Origin: Candidatus Elarobacter sp. | Lineage (GTDB): Bacteria > Vulcanimicrobiota > Vulcanimicrobiia > Vulcanimicrobiales > Vulcanimicrobiaceae | Assembly: GCA_030150085.1 (NCBI GenBank) | Contig: JASLGJ010000206.1 | Location: 1 to 8,781, forward strand | Direction: 5' to 3' | DNA: 8,781 nt | Shown here: in pieces, positions 1 to 4,842 of the stretch | Numbering within the stretch: position 1 is the first letter of the stretch | Layout: the number at the start of each line of letters is the position of its first letter | Notes under the pieces: model-generated | What the model saw: only the letters and a program-made list of their open reading frames with translations | Databases searched by the model: none | Told to the model about the DNA's origin: nothing | Program-made: the position numbers and the translations under genes

Positions 1-732
1 GGCAAGCCCAGCGGCGACGGCGCGGGCGGCGCCGGAGGCGCGAACGGCGGGCTCGACATCGGGCCGACCGGCAGCAGCGAAGGCAACGAGGGTCAGCTCG
101 GCCCGGTGATCGATCAAGGCACGGGCAGTCCGTCCGGGGAGAGCGGCGGCCAAAGCGGCGGGCAGTCCGGCGAGAGCGGCGGCCAGTCGAACCAGAGCGA
201 AGGCCAGTCCGAGAACCAGAGCGGAGGGCAGTCCGAGAACCAGAGCGGCGGGCAGTCCGAGAACCAGTCCGGCGGCCAGTCCGACAACCAGAGCGGGGGC
301 CAGAGCGGCGGCTCCGGGGACGGTTCGGGCTCGGGCAACGACAACAGCGGCGGCGGGATGCCCAACCCCGACGATCCGCACGGGATGCCCAATCCCGACG
401 ACCCGCGCGGGTTCGGCGCGATCTCCGGCACCTATCCGACCGGGGCCGGCATCGGGGCCTACGTGAGCCGGACCGGCTCGGGCGCGTGGATCTGCCACGG
501 CCTCGCGCAGCTCAACGCGAACGGGACCCTCGCCCGGGCAGGCGCGCTGGCCGCGATCCCCAGCGTGGCCGCGCAGGCCGGGCGCGCGAACGCGACCCTG
601 CAGGGCGGGATCGTCGCCACGGTCGGGCTGGGCAGCGCGGCGGCGCACCTGGCGGCCGGGGTGCAGAGCACCGCCGCCGGCGCGAAGGCGACCATCGCGA
701 CCCCGCAGGCCGGCTCGGCGCTGCACGAGTAG
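1..732 (+). CDS. Partial low-complexity Gly/Ser/Gln-rich protein, C-terminal part
   Basis: The frame is open from the first base, so the start lies upstream and only the last 243 residues are visible. The GTG at 106 is merely internal. The visible part has three zones. The first is a Gly/Ala/Asn-rich leader. The second is a Gln-Ser-Gly repeat block (about residues 43-118) with four near-perfect eight-residue units, followed by a nine-residue unit of the GMPNPDDP type occurring twice. The third is an Ala/Gly-rich tail of about 105 residues with one Trp and one Cys (WICHG) and no charged catalytic pattern. I do not recognise a family. The composition suggests a flexible, possibly surface-exposed or secreted protein, but the N-terminus that would show a signal peptide is missing. 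The gene converges on the permease gene downstream, with a shared hairpin between them. Confidence is high that it is coding (clean stop, codon-phased repeats) and low for any role. Confidence 0.7.
   Translation, partial: GKPSGDGAGGAGGANGGLDIGPTGSSEGNEGQLGPVIDQGTGSPSGESGGQSGGQSGESGGQSNQSEGQSENQSGGQSENQSGGQSENQSGGQSDNQSGGQSGGSGDGSGSGNDNSGGGMPNPDDPHGMPNPDDPRGFGAISGTYPTGAGIGAYVSRTGSGAWICHGLAQLNANGTLARAGALAAIPSVAAQAGRANATLQGGIVATVGLGSAAAHLAAGVQSTAAGAKATIATPQAGSALHE
208..303 (+). repeat. Four tandem 24-bp codon-phased repeats
   Basis: Four consecutive 24-base units start at 208, 232, 256 and 280. They encode SENQSGGQ three times and SDNQSGGQ once. The units differ mainly by synonymous or third-base changes (for example AGC versus TCC for Ser, GGA/GGC/GGG for Gly). 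This indicates repeat amplification followed by drift under protein-level constraint. Shorter, more degenerate GGQS/GES units extend upstream to about 127 and downstream to about 312. Confidence 0.9.
355..408 (+). repeat. Two tandem 27-bp codon-phased repeats
   Basis: Two adjacent 27-base units (355-381 and 382-408) encode GMPNPDDPH and GMPNPDDPR. They differ at only a few bases. They form a Pro/Asp-rich linker between the Gln/Ser/Gly block and the Ala-rich tail of the partial protein. Confidence 0.85.
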
Positions 733-744
733 CCGCCCGGCACG

Positions 745-784
745 ACGGCACGGGGCGCGCGGCGAATCCGCCGCCCCGCGCCGT
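745..784. terminator. Hairpin between convergent genes, likely bidirectional terminator
   Basis: Bases 745-756 pair with 773-784 at 11 of 12 positions (one A/C mismatch at 750/779). Inside this, 761-764 pairs with 769-772 around the loop AATC, leaving 757-760 as a one-sided bulge. It sits in the 62-base gap between the stop of the Gly/Ser/Gln protein (732) and the stop of the convergent permease gene (795). That is where a shared terminator is expected. There is no T tract on either side, so termination efficiency is uncertain. Confidence 0.55.
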
Positions 785-794
785 TGCCTCCATG

Positions 795-1550
795 CTAGAG
801 GTAGATGCGCACGAAATAGTAGATCGAGAGGACCAGCCCGACGGCGACGACCGTGCGCTGCAGCCAGACGGGCGAGACGCGGCGGGCGAGCGCCGCGCCG
901 AGCAGCCCGCCGCCCACCGCGCCGGCCATCACGGCCAGGGTCTGCGGCCACGCCACCGCGCCGGCGCCCGCGAAGACGGCCAGCGAGACGCCGGTGACCA
1001 GCGTGGCCAGCACGTTCTTGAGCCCGTTCACCCGCTGCACGTCGGTCATCCCGGTCAGCAGCAGGGCGGCCATCATCAGCACGCCCAGGCCGGCCCCGAA
1101 ATAGCCGCCGTAGACGGCGACCGCGAGCTCGAACGCGGCCGCCGCCCCGGGCAGGGCCGGCCCGCGCGCCGCGGCCAAGCGGGCCCGCAGCGGCCCGCTG
1201 AACGCGAAGAGCAGCGTCGCGACCAGCAGCAGCCAAGGGATCAGCGGGCGCAGCACGGCGTCCCCGAGGCGGATCAGCAAGCCGGCCCCGATCAGCCCGC
1301 CCAGCAGCGCGACGGCGCAGCGCGGCAGCACCCGCCGGCCCAGGCCGGCGATCTCGCGCCGGTAGCCGAGCGCCCCGAAGGCATGGCCGGGCCAGATCGC
1401 GACCGCGTTGGAGGCGGTCGCCGTGACGGGCGGCAGCCCGACCGCCAAGAGGACCGGAAAGGTAAAGAACGTGCCGCCTCCGGCGACCGCGTTCGCGGCC
1501 CCGCCCAGCAAGCCGGCGCCGAACAGCGCCGCCGCCGCGGCCGGGCTCAT
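795..1550 (-). CDS. TauE/SafE-family membrane permease
   Basis: Predicted integral inner-membrane protein of 251 residues, the usual size for the TauE/SafE (DUF81) family, whose characterised members export sulfite, sulfoacetate or related anions. Both family half-repeats are visible. The first is GGAANAVAGGGTFFTFP followed by the GLPP-x-TATASN segment (residues 16-48). The second is YGGYFGAGLG followed by N175-x-x-KN (residues 147-179). Hydrophobic stretches fit roughly seven or eight membrane segments, and the C-terminus is short. I chose the ATG at 1548-1550 because it places the first membrane helix at the N-terminus as in the family. The open frame continues to 1697, but that extension is Arg/Cys-rich, not membrane-like, and overlaps the regulatory region. 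A GTG immediately upstream (1551-1553) is an alternative. The gene is divergent from the biosynthetic operon. The substrate cannot be told from the sequence, and a link to the operon (for example efflux of an anionic product) is only speculation. Confidence 0.88.
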   Translation of the reverse strand: MSPAAAAALFGAGLLGGAANAVAGGGTFFTFPVLLAVGLPPVTATASNAVAIWPGHAFGALGYRREIAGLGRRVLPRCAVALLGGLIGAGLLIRLGDAVLRPLIPWLLLVATLLFAFSGPLRARLAAARGPALPGAAAAFELAVAVYGGYFGAGLGVLMMAALLLTGMTDVQRVNGLKNVLATLVTGVSLAVFAGAGAVAWPQTLAVMAGAVGGGLLGAALARRVSPVWLQRTVVAVGLVLSIYYFVRIYL

Positions 1551-1622
1551 CACGTGTTCACCACGACGCGCATCGCGGCGTATGTTGCGCGCCGCGCCGC
1601 ACCGTTTCCCGGTTGCGTTTCC

Positions 1623-1640
1623 TGTGAGATCGCTGTCACA
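1623..1640. promoter_or_regulatory. Inverted-repeat operator candidate
   Basis: TGTGAGATCGCTGTCACA is an imperfect dyad. The outer TGTGA and TCACA are perfectly complementary and separated by 8 bases; extending inward gives 6 of 7 matching positions per arm. The half-sites resemble CRP/FNR-family sites, but the classical spacing is 6 bases, so this is not a canonical CRP site. It lies 73 bases upstream of the permease start and about 110 bases upstream of the operon -35. The binding protein is unknown. Confidence 0.35.
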
Positions 1641-1649
1641 GTGCAGCGT

Positions 1650-1680
1650 GCGCGCGCCGCAAAACACCGCCGGCGCGCGC
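1650..1680. repeat. GC inverted repeat (9-bp stem)
   Basis: GCGCGCGCC (1650-1658) is complementary to GGCGCGCGC (1672-1680) across a 13-base loop containing AAAACA. It could fold in the leader of the permease transcript. Alternating GC is common in this genome, so chance is a real alternative. Confidence 0.3.
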
Positions 1681-1703
1681 TGCGCGCGCGTTTCCACGCA
1701 TTA

Positions 1704-1732
1704 AGAATAATGAAATAAAAGCGAAGTTTCAG
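1704..1732 (-). promoter_or_regulatory. Weak candidate promoter for the permease gene
   Basis: On the minus strand, CTGAAA (1732-1727, four of six consensus) and TATTCT (1709-1704, four of six) are separated by 17 bases. Transcription would start near 1697 and give a leader of about 147 bases containing the GC hairpin and the dyad. The match is modest, and the same bases form the direct repeat, so this is tentative. Confidence 0.3.
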
Positions 1733-1743
1733 AATAGTGAAAT
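1704..1743. promoter_or_regulatory. Direct repeat (12/13 identical) upstream of the operon promoter
   Basis: AGAATAATGAAAT (1704-1716) recurs as AGAATAGTGAAAT (1731-1743) with a 27-base period and one mismatch. The second copy ends 5 bases before the -35 box at 1749. This is a typical position for a pair of activator binding sites or an UP-like element. The repeat falls in the AT-rich island and no regulator gene is in the window. Read on the minus strand, each copy contains TATTCT, so one may double as a -10 element for the permease gene. Confidence 0.5.
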
Positions 1744-1748
1744 CCGTA

Positions 1749-1777
1749 TTGACATAGTTTGGGACGACGGCTAGTGT
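1749..1777 (+). promoter_or_regulatory. Sigma70-type promoter for the biosynthetic operon
   Basis: A perfect -35 TTGACA (1749-1754), a 17-base spacer and a -10 TAGTGT (1772-1777) that keeps the key T1, A2 and T6. Transcription would begin near 1784, giving a leader of about 73 bases. The strong -35 with a weak -10, plus the direct repeat just upstream, suggests a promoter that is modulated rather than constitutive. It is the only recognisable promoter before the six genes. Confidence 0.6.
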
Positions 1778-1844
1778 AGTTGTCTGGCATGGTGCGGGTG
1801 CGAGTGCGGTGTCGCGCGGTGTGGATAGGGTGTCGGTGTAACGT

Positions 1845-1859
1845 GAGGCAAATGCGATG
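1845..1859 (+). promoter_or_regulatory. Ribosome binding site and minimal upstream ORF of the first operon gene
   Basis: GAGG (1845-1848) lies 8 bases before the ATG at 1857 and supports that start. Between them is a second ATG (1852-1854) in another frame that reads ATG CGA TGA. Its stop (1858-1860) overlaps the true start. It may be accidental or act as a start-stop element. Confidence 0.45.
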
Positions 1860-2744
1860 ACGACGTCGATCGACAACAGCGTGGAGGATCGCCTGGAACC
1901 GCTCGTGGCGCGGCTTTCGGCGCGCTCCATCGCGGACCGGTTCAACCCCTACGAGTACTTCCGCTGGCCGGAGAGCTTGCCCGCGGACGCGTTCTGGATG
2001 AACCGCGAGCTGCTCACCGTGCACGGAACGCAGGCCGAAGCGGAGCTCTCGGAAGCGGACCTGATGCGCTTGAGCCGCTGGGAGAGCCTGCACTTCTACA
2101 GCTTGAACATCCACGGCATCCGCGAGCTGATCGCGGAAGTCGTCAACCGCATCCACACGCCGGGGCACGAGAAGGTCTCGCCGTTCTTCCACCATTTCCT
2201 GGGTGAAGAGAACGAGCACATGTGGTACTTCGCGGAGTTCTGCCGGCGCTACGGCAAGATCTATCCCGACCGCTCGCTCAAGACCTCGGCCATCAGCGAC
2301 CCGCTGGTCGCCAACGTGCTGGCCTTCGCGCGCATCCAGATCTTCGAGGAGATCGTCGACTTCTTCAACGTCGCGATCGGCCGCAACGAGGCGCTGCACC
2401 CGTTCATCCGCGAGATCAACACCATGCACCACCGCGACGAGTCGCGCCACATCGCGTTCGGGCGCAACATCGTGAGCGTGCTGTACGAGGAGCTGCGCGC
2501 CAAGGGCAGCGCCGAGGCGGTGCGCGAGGTCGAGGACTACGTCGCCCGCTACGTCGCGGTGAGCGTGCAGTCGCTCTACGACCCGCAGGTCTACCGCGAC
2601 GCCGAGCTGCCGCTCAACGCCTACGCGCTGCGGCGCTCGCTCCTGGCCGACCCGGCCCGCAAGGCCTTCCACGCCAAGCTCCTGCAGCGCCCGGTGTCGT
2701 TTCTCCTCAAGCAAGGCATCCTTTCCAAACAGGTGGACGTGTGA
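1857..2744 (+). CDS. AurF-like diiron N-oxygenase
   Basis: A 295-residue cytoplasmic helical protein of the AurF (p-aminobenzoate N-oxygenase) family. Relatives use a carboxylate/histidine-bridged diiron centre and O2 to oxidise amines to hydroxylamine, nitroso or nitro groups. The metal-binding pattern is visible: E118-x-x-H121 (GEENEHM), an EE pair at 164-165 in a hydrophobic helix, and H191-x-x-x-E195-x-x-H198 (HHRDESRHI). These match AurF E136/H139, E196 and H223/E227/H230 in order and type. The first-helix Glu is probably E90 or E76; I cannot decide which. The length is close to the usual 300-330. The ATG at 1857 follows GAGG at good spacing. As first gene of an operon with a carrier protein and an amino-acid ligase, it probably acts on an aminoacyl thioester, like the N-oxygenases of pvf/mgo/ham clusters, rather than on a free arylamine. 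The family is confident; the substrate is inferred. Another diiron reaction such as hydroxylation is the alternative. Confidence 0.85.
   Translation: MTTSIDNSVEDRLEPLVARLSARSIADRFNPYEYFRWPESLPADAFWMNRELLTVHGTQAEAELSEADLMRLSRWESLHFYSLNIHGIRELIAEVVNRIHTPGHEKVSPFFHHFLGEENEHMWYFAEFCRRYGKIYPDRSLKTSAISDPLVANVLAFARIQIFEEIVDFFNVAIGRNEALHPFIREINTMHHRDESRHIAFGRNIVSVLYEELRAKGSAEAVREVEDYVARYVAVSVQSLYDPQVYRDAELPLNAYALRRSLLADPARKAFHAKLLQRPVSFLLKQGILSKQVDV
2731..2743 (+). promoter_or_regulatory. Ribosome binding site and GTG start of the carrier protein gene
   Basis: AGGTGG (2731-2736), inside the end of the N-oxygenase gene, precedes three possible in-frame starts: GTG 2741, GTG 2747 and ATG 2753. The first gives a four-base GTGA overlap with the preceding stop and a spacing of 4. 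The second has a spacing of 10. The ATG is 16 bases away, too far. I chose 2741. 2747 is nearly as good, and the choice changes only two residues. Confidence 0.5.
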
Positions 2745-2998
2745 GTGTGAGCATGACCGTCGAGTCGGCGGAAAGCGTACTGGTCGACTTCCTGCGGCAG
2801 AACGCCCCCGAGGGCATCGAGCTGGGGCCCGACGTCGATTTGATCGATCAGCGCGTCGTCGACTCGCTGGGCTTCCTGAACTTCATCTTCATGATCGAAG
2901 AGCTGGTGGGCGAGCCGATCCCGATCGACACCATCAACGTCGACGACTTCCGCACGCTCAGGCGCATCCGCGAGAAGTTTCTCGCCAAGCTCGGCTGA
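2741..2998 (+). CDS. Discrete acyl/aminoacyl carrier protein
   Basis: An acidic 85-residue protein with the four-helix carrier-protein pattern. The phosphopantetheine attachment site is S42 in the D41-S-L motif, preceded by the usual loop (DVDLIDQRVV) and followed by hydrophobic helix II (FLNFIFMIEELVG). A second conserved segment, INVDDFRTLRRI (65-76), corresponds to helices III-IV. A phosphopantetheinyl transferase, not found here, would convert it to the thiol-bearing form. It would hold the amino acid delivered by the ligase encoded 31 bases downstream and present it to the N-oxygenase and finally to the thioester reductase. The gene overlaps the N-oxygenase stop by four bases, so translation is probably coupled. 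It is a stand-alone protein, not a domain of an NRPS or PKS. A housekeeping fatty-acid role is unlikely given the neighbours. Confidence 0.9.
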   Translation: MSVSMTVESAESVLVDFLRQNAPEGIELGPDVDLIDQRVVDSLGFLNFIFMIEELVGEPIPIDTINVDDFRTLRRIREKFLAKLG

Positions 2999-3029
2999 GC
3001 GCGCCCGCTTCACTCAACGAAAGATCGTG

Positions 3030-3878
3030 ATGTATCACGTCGACAACGGTCTGGCCACGCTCGATCCGGGCAGCGTCGCCATCCTGCGCACGCTGGAGCG
3101 CGGCATCCTGGGCTGGGCGCAGGCCTGCGGCGCGCCCGAGTACGCCTACCCGGTGCTGATGCGGGTCAACGACCTCAGCCGGATCGACTACTTCCAGAAC
3201 TTTCCTCATTTGGCGGTCGTCGCGACCGGGATCAAGGAGGACGTGCTGGCGCCCGAGTACGCCAAGAGCGGCGCGCTCGAGACGGTGCCCACCGCGCACA
3301 TGAAGGACGCCGGCTACGTCATCCCCTCGGCGGCCTGCTACAACATCTACTTCAGCCTGCAGAACACCGTCCAGCCCGAGCCGCTCTACGTCACGACGGT
3401 CGCGCGCTGCTGCCGCAACGAGGCCGAGTACGTCGGCCTGCAGCGCCTGTGGGCGTTCCAGATGCGCGAGATCGTGTGCGTGGGCGACAAGGACGCGACC
3501 CAGGCCCACCTCAAGCAGTTCCGCCGCACGATCGAGGCCTTCGCCGCGCGGCTGGGCCTGCCGCTGGCGATCCAGACCGCGACCGACCCCTTCTTCGACC
3601 GCAACTCCTCGCGCGCCAAGATGCAGACCCTCTTCCCGGTCAAGGAAGAGTTCGTCTACGGCGGCTCGGTCGCGATCGCGTCGGTGAACTACCACCGCAA
3701 CTTCTTCGGCGAGCGCTGCGGCATCCGCGACGCGGCGGGCGAGTTCACCCACAGCAGCTGCGTGGCGTTCGGCCTGGAGCGCTGGCTGCACGCGCTGACC
3801 GACCACTTCGGCTCCGACAGCGAGCGGATCTGCGCCCAGCTCGAAGATGCATTCGGCGTCCAGCCCGTCGCTGTCTGA
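3030..3878 (+). CDS. Amino acid:[carrier protein] ligase (class II synthetase-like)
   Basis: A 282-residue homologue of the catalytic core of the atypical (methanogenic-type) seryl-tRNA synthetase without a tRNA-binding domain. That architecture is typical of amino acid:[carrier protein] ligases such as Bll0957 of Bradyrhizobium, which activate Gly or Ala with ATP and transfer it to carrier-protein phosphopantetheine. Class II motif 2 is seen in ARCCRNE (R129, E131) with the downstream RLWAFQMREIVCVGD block. Motif 3 is VAFGLERW (residues 246-252, R251). The likely Zn ligands are C103 (SAACYN), E147 (MREIV) and C244 (HSSC), in the same order and similar spacing as the Cys-Glu-Cys site of characterised ligases. 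I start at the ATG 3030 behind a weak GAAAGA site; the adjacent GTG at 3027 would add one residue. The carrier protein gene immediately upstream is its obvious partner. Which amino acid it takes cannot be read from the sequence. An authentic tRNA synthetase is unlikely at this length. Confidence 0.88.
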   Translation: MYHVDNGLATLDPGSVAILRTLERGILGWAQACGAPEYAYPVLMRVNDLSRIDYFQNFPHLAVVATGIKEDVLAPEYAKSGALETVPTAHMKDAGYVIPSAACYNIYFSLQNTVQPEPLYVTTVARCCRNEAEYVGLQRLWAFQMREIVCVGDKDATQAHLKQFRRTIEAFAARLGLPLAIQTATDPFFDRNSSRAKMQTLFPVKEEFVYGGSVAIASVNYHRNFFGERCGIRDAAGEFTHSSCVAFGLERWLHALTDHFGSDSERICAQLEDAFGVQPVAV

Positions 3879-4842
3879 GCGGCTGCGGCTCGACTTCCCG
3901 CTGATGCTGGCCGGCATGGGCGGGGTGGCGGGTCCGCGCCTGGTCGCGGCCGTCGCCGACGCCGGCTGCGCGGGCACGCTGGGCCTCTACAAGGCTCCGC
4001 CGCCGCGCATCGCCGAGCTGATCGCGGAGACCGAGCGGCTGACCGCGCGCCCGTACGGCATCAACTTCGTGCCCGAGGTGATGGGCGAGCCGGAGCTGCG
4101 AACCAACCTGCGCGCCGCGCTGGACGCGGCCGCCCGGCTGTCGTTCGTGAGCTTCTTCGGCCTGCCGTCGCCCGCGCTGGCCCAAATCGTGCGCGAGTCC
4201 GGGCTGCCGCTGATCGTGCAGATCGGCACGCTGCCCGACGCGCTGCGCGCGGTCGAGCTGGGCGCGGCCGCGCTGATCGTGCAGGGCACGGAAGCCGGCG
4301 GCCACCTGCTGGGCGCGCAGCCCGTGGCCGAGATCGGCGCGCAGGTGCGCGCCCGCGCGAACGTGCCGCTCTTCGCCGCGGGCGGGATCGGCACGGGGGC
4401 CGATCTGGCGCGCCTGGAGCGGCTGGGCTTCGAGGGCTGCTGCCTGGGCACGCGCTTCGTCGCCGCGGCCGACTCCAACGCGCACCCGCTCTACAAGTCC
4501 GCGATCGTGCGCTCGCGCGCGAGCGACACCGAGATCGCCGAGGTGTTCGAGATCGGCTGGCCGCGCCGCCGCCACCGCGTCACCGGGCTCTCGCCCGAGC
4601 TGCGCGAGCGGCGCCTGCCCTCCAGCCCGATCGCGACCACCAGCATCTACGGCGGCCGCCAGCCGATCTTCCGCTACAGCGCGGCGGTGCCGACCAGCGA
4701 GACCAGCGGCGCGGTCGAGCAGATGGCGCTCTACTGCGGCACCTCGTGCGAGGCGGTCTCGGGCGTGCTGCCCGCGGCCCAGATCGTGCGCGAGTTCGCG
4801 GCCGAGTACCGCGCGGCCGGCGCGGCGGTGGTGACACGATGA
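3847..4842 (+). CDS. Nitronate monooxygenase-like FMN enzyme
   Basis: A 331-residue TIM-barrel flavoprotein of the nitronate monooxygenase / 2-nitropropane dioxygenase family (also home to FabK-type enoyl reductases). The signature QGTEAGGH (residues 146-153) contains H153, at the position of the family catalytic base. AAGGIGTG (177-184) and GTRFVAAADS (201-210) form the FMN-phosphate region. The N-terminal PLMLAGMGGVAG and C-terminal CGTSCEAVSGVLPA segments also fit. Family members oxidise alkyl nitronates to carbonyl compounds with release of nitrite. Next to an AurF-like N-oxygenase, a nitro or nitronate intermediate is a plausible substrate, either for tailoring or for self-protection. 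The ATG at 3847 lies inside the end of the ligase gene (32-base overlap). It leaves about 17 residues before the first barrel strand, as expected. An ene-reductase or other flavin role cannot be excluded. Confidence 0.83.
   Translation: MHSASSPSLSERLRLDFPLMLAGMGGVAGPRLVAAVADAGCAGTLGLYKAPPPRIAELIAETERLTARPYGINFVPEVMGEPELRTNLRAALDAAARLSFVSFFGLPSPALAQIVRESGLPLIVQIGTLPDALRAVELGAAALIVQGTEAGGHLLGAQPVAEIGAQVRARANVPLFAAGGIGTGADLARLERLGFEGCCLGTRFVAAADSNAHPLYKSAIVRSRASDTEIAEVFEIGWPRRRHRVTGLSPELRERRLPSSPIATTSIYGGRQPIFRYSAAVPTSETSGAVEQMALYCGTSCEAVSGVLPAAQIVREFAAEYRAAGAAVVTR

Larger units (their letters stand above)
1551..1856. other. Divergent intergenic regulatory region
   Basis: These 306 bases between the permease and the operon contain no convincing gene. 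The half next to the permease (1551-1700) is GC-rich and carries a dyad at 1623-1640 and a GC hairpin at 1650-1680. The centre (about 1700-1760) is a sharp AT-rich island, very unlike the rest of the window. It contains a 13-base direct repeat and the best promoter match. The operon side (about 1785-1856) is G/T-rich leader sequence ending in a ribosome binding site. Confidence 0.7.

Noticed and set aside
208..303. Short regular repeats considered as a CRISPR array
   Set aside because: The units are directly adjacent with no unique spacers, and they are multiples of three that encode a peptide repeat.
1623..1640. Canonical CRP binding site
   Set aside because: The spacer between TGTGA and TCACA is 8 bases rather than 6, so it is kept only as an unassigned dyad.
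1551..1697. N-terminal extension of the permease to the upstream ATG
   Set aside because: The extra 49 residues are Arg/Cys-rich, not membrane-like, and would cover the dyad and hairpin of the regulatory region. The family starts at the first membrane helix.
486..1718. 410-codon open frame on the plus strand across the permease region
   Set aside because: Arg/Gln/Ala-rich low-complexity translation typical of an antisense frame in high-GC DNA. The minus strand carries the clear TauE/SafE motifs.
1701..2714. 337-codon open frame on the minus strand
   Set aside because: Antisense of the N-oxygenase gene. It also runs through the AT-rich promoter region and has no recognisable family pattern.
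3030..3878. Housekeeping seryl-tRNA synthetase
   Set aside because: The protein is far shorter than a tRNA synthetase, has no tRNA-binding N-terminal domain, and sits beside a carrier protein in a biosynthetic operon.
4746..4838. Upstream start for the methyltransferase
   Set aside because: The extension lies inside the nitronate monooxygenase gene and is Arg/Gly-rich. The ATGA junction at 4839 is the natural start.
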